Shown: positions 63,231-64,000 of the stretch, piece after piece
How positions within the stretch are numbered: position 1 is the first letter of the stretch
Layout: every line of letters starts with the position of its first letter
Assembly (NCBI RefSeq): GCF_026151205.1
Contig: NC_087083.1
Coordinates: 1,862,501-1,926,500 of the forward strand
Direction: 5' to 3'
DNA: 64,000 bases
DNA from: Bolinopsis microptera
Taxonomy: Eukaryota; Ctenophora; Tentaculata; Lobata; Bolinopsidae
The notes under the pieces: model-generated
Database searches by the model: none
Seen by the model: only the letters and a program-made list of their open reading frames with translations
Told to the model about the DNA's origin: nothing
Made by a program: the position numbers and the translations under genes

Positions 63231-63384
63231 TATTTTAATTTCATTATAGCAATTAACGTTCCTTATGTTCCGAACGTTAAAATCTTTTAGCGAACGCGTT
63301 CACAAACTATTTTTAGTGAACGTTCCGTACGTTCACTACAACTAAGGTTTTAAGCGTTGCTTTTGGGTTTGTTTTATAGTTGAC

Positions 63385-63505
63385 GAGCGCATACCTTATC
63401 GGTCATAATTATCACGGTCATTACTTTCACGCTGCAGACCTTAGCGTGAATAATTAAGTCCGTGAAAATAATGTCTGTGGCATTAAAGTCCGTGAATAAT
63501 AAAGT
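63385..63505. repeat. Diverged pogo-like end with CCGTGAA words
   Basis: taCCTTATCGGTCATAATTA, then cgtgaataattaagtccgtg and attaaagtccgtgaataata. The first bases match the pogo-like TIR, but subterminal words read TCCGTGAA rather than TCCGTTCA: a related but separate family end. Confidence 0.55.
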
Positions 63506-63589
63506 CCGGTAATTATTTCCATTGATTTTAGTGTGTGTGTTTCTACGTGCCAAATTTGAGATATTACCTTAAACACAAGACGATAGTGC

Positions 63590-63626
63590 TGTCGGACAGA
63601 TGTCGCTGTCAGATGTCGTGTTACCA
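63590..63626 (+). repeat. Solitary end of the MULE family of 19025-20052
   Basis: gctgtcggacagatgtcgct and gtcgtgttacc, the inverse of the MULE left end (GGTAACACGAC...). No partner end within the window; it may lie beyond 64000. Confidence 0.65.
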
Positions 63627-64000
63627 TAGTGTACGACCCAAACGTGTTACTTTTACTCCTATTCCTAATTTTACTTTAACGCCAACTTAGATATTGCTAA
63701 AATCTTGTCGTATTAATTTGGAAAACTTGTTGACTTAATTCATTAATTGTATCACTGCTGAACAAATTTTCTTGCACTGTCCCTTTCCTTAACTTTTCCT
63801 GGAGGGAGCAGTTCCTTTAAAAAGCAAAACAGAACTCATAAAGTCAGAATGATAGTTTCAAAACAATGATTACAAAAATACATTATTTGGATTCAGACCA
63901 GCGAACAGAGTCACAAAATTATTTAAAAAAATGTTTCACGTTTTGTCTCAGAAAATATGGAAGATATAAAACAACATTTACTCCGTTTATGATCGCAGTG
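63627..64000. other. No gene seen
   Basis: AT-rich to the window edge; no open frame of note. Confidence 0.4.

Larger units (their letters stand above)
61946..63345. mobile_element. TIR element, 1.40 kb, 10-bp target duplication (Mutator-like)
   Basis: 16-bp perfect ends TTAGTTGTAGTGAACG / CGTTCACTACAACTAA. 10-bp duplication GGTTTTAAGC (61936-61945 and 63346-63355). GAACGTTA words cluster in both subterminal regions. No transposase frame. TSD length suggests a MULE relative. It contains the 44-bp minisatellite. Confidence 0.9.

Overview
The window is metazoan genomic DNA: AT-rich, intron-containing, and dominated by transposable elements. Host coding sequence is limited to a few exons with clean splice sites: a two-exon Ly6/three-finger-like secreted protein (52311-51606, minus), a lone signal-peptide exon (4347-4293, minus) and two copies of a PAN/apple-like two-exon module (about 35.6-35.9 kb and 50.1-50.4 kb, minus). 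The repeat mix (CR1-type LINE with esterase ORF1, other LINEs, a Penelope-like element, Ty3/Gypsy, Mutator-, hAT- and pogo-like DNA elements, HINE-like elements, tRNA-derived SINE-like cores) and AGGGAGATAAC-type motifs suggest a marine invertebrate, plausibly a lophotrochozoan or mollusc. The species cannot be fixed from sequence alone. There are no bacterial operons, rRNA genes or CRISPR arrays.

Layout. 0-6.7 kb: diverged repeats, a 58-bp tandem repeat, a HINE-like element, a minisatellite and one signal-peptide exon. 6.7-8.9 kb: 5'-truncated LINE-A. 9.1-11.4 kb: hAT-like MITEs nested in a hAT-like element nested in a 166-bp multi-hairpin element (module A), then two head-to-tail HINE-like copies. 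11.5-24.3 kb: a four-level nest. A CR1 LINE (ORF1 SGNH esterase; ORF2 endonuclease/RT) is split by a Gypsy element with identical 117-bp LTRs and a 5-bp TSD. The Gypsy pol is split by a 3.56-kb TIR transposon with a 6-bp TSD. That transposon holds a telomere-like TTAGGG/TCAGGG array containing a 1.0-kb Mutator-like element with a 9-bp TSD. 25.5-29.5 kb: a foldback element and dispersed repeats. 29.9-34.2 kb: a TIR unit (pogo-like ends) containing a tRNA-like snapback and a head-to-tail plus inverted array of modules A and E. 34-36 kb: MITEs and PAN exons. 36-41.3 kb: near-full-length LINE-B (two nonsense codons). 42.6-44.9 kb: a TA-flanked element carrying a dimeric 152-bp satellite. 45.1-47.9 kb: truncated LINE-B copy with an open RT frame. 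48.7-50.6 kb: duplicated PAN segment interrupted by LINE-A copy 2. 51.6-52.3 kb: Ly6-like gene. 52.8-53.7 kb: pogo-like transposon with a DDE remnant. 54.2-58.3 kb: satellite array invaded by LINE-C, itself hit by a 99-bp MITE. 58.5-60.3 kb: Penelope-like element. 60.7-63.3 kb: two further TIR elements.

No host genes act together as a pathway here; the logic of the window is the order of insertions. Target-site duplications can be read at many junctions, and several insertions have an 'empty' paralogous site elsewhere in the same window, giving an internally checkable history. The least explained object is module A: four copies of exactly 166 bp that fold as a closing stem with three hairpins, linked to a 572-bp module E in direct and inverted arrays.
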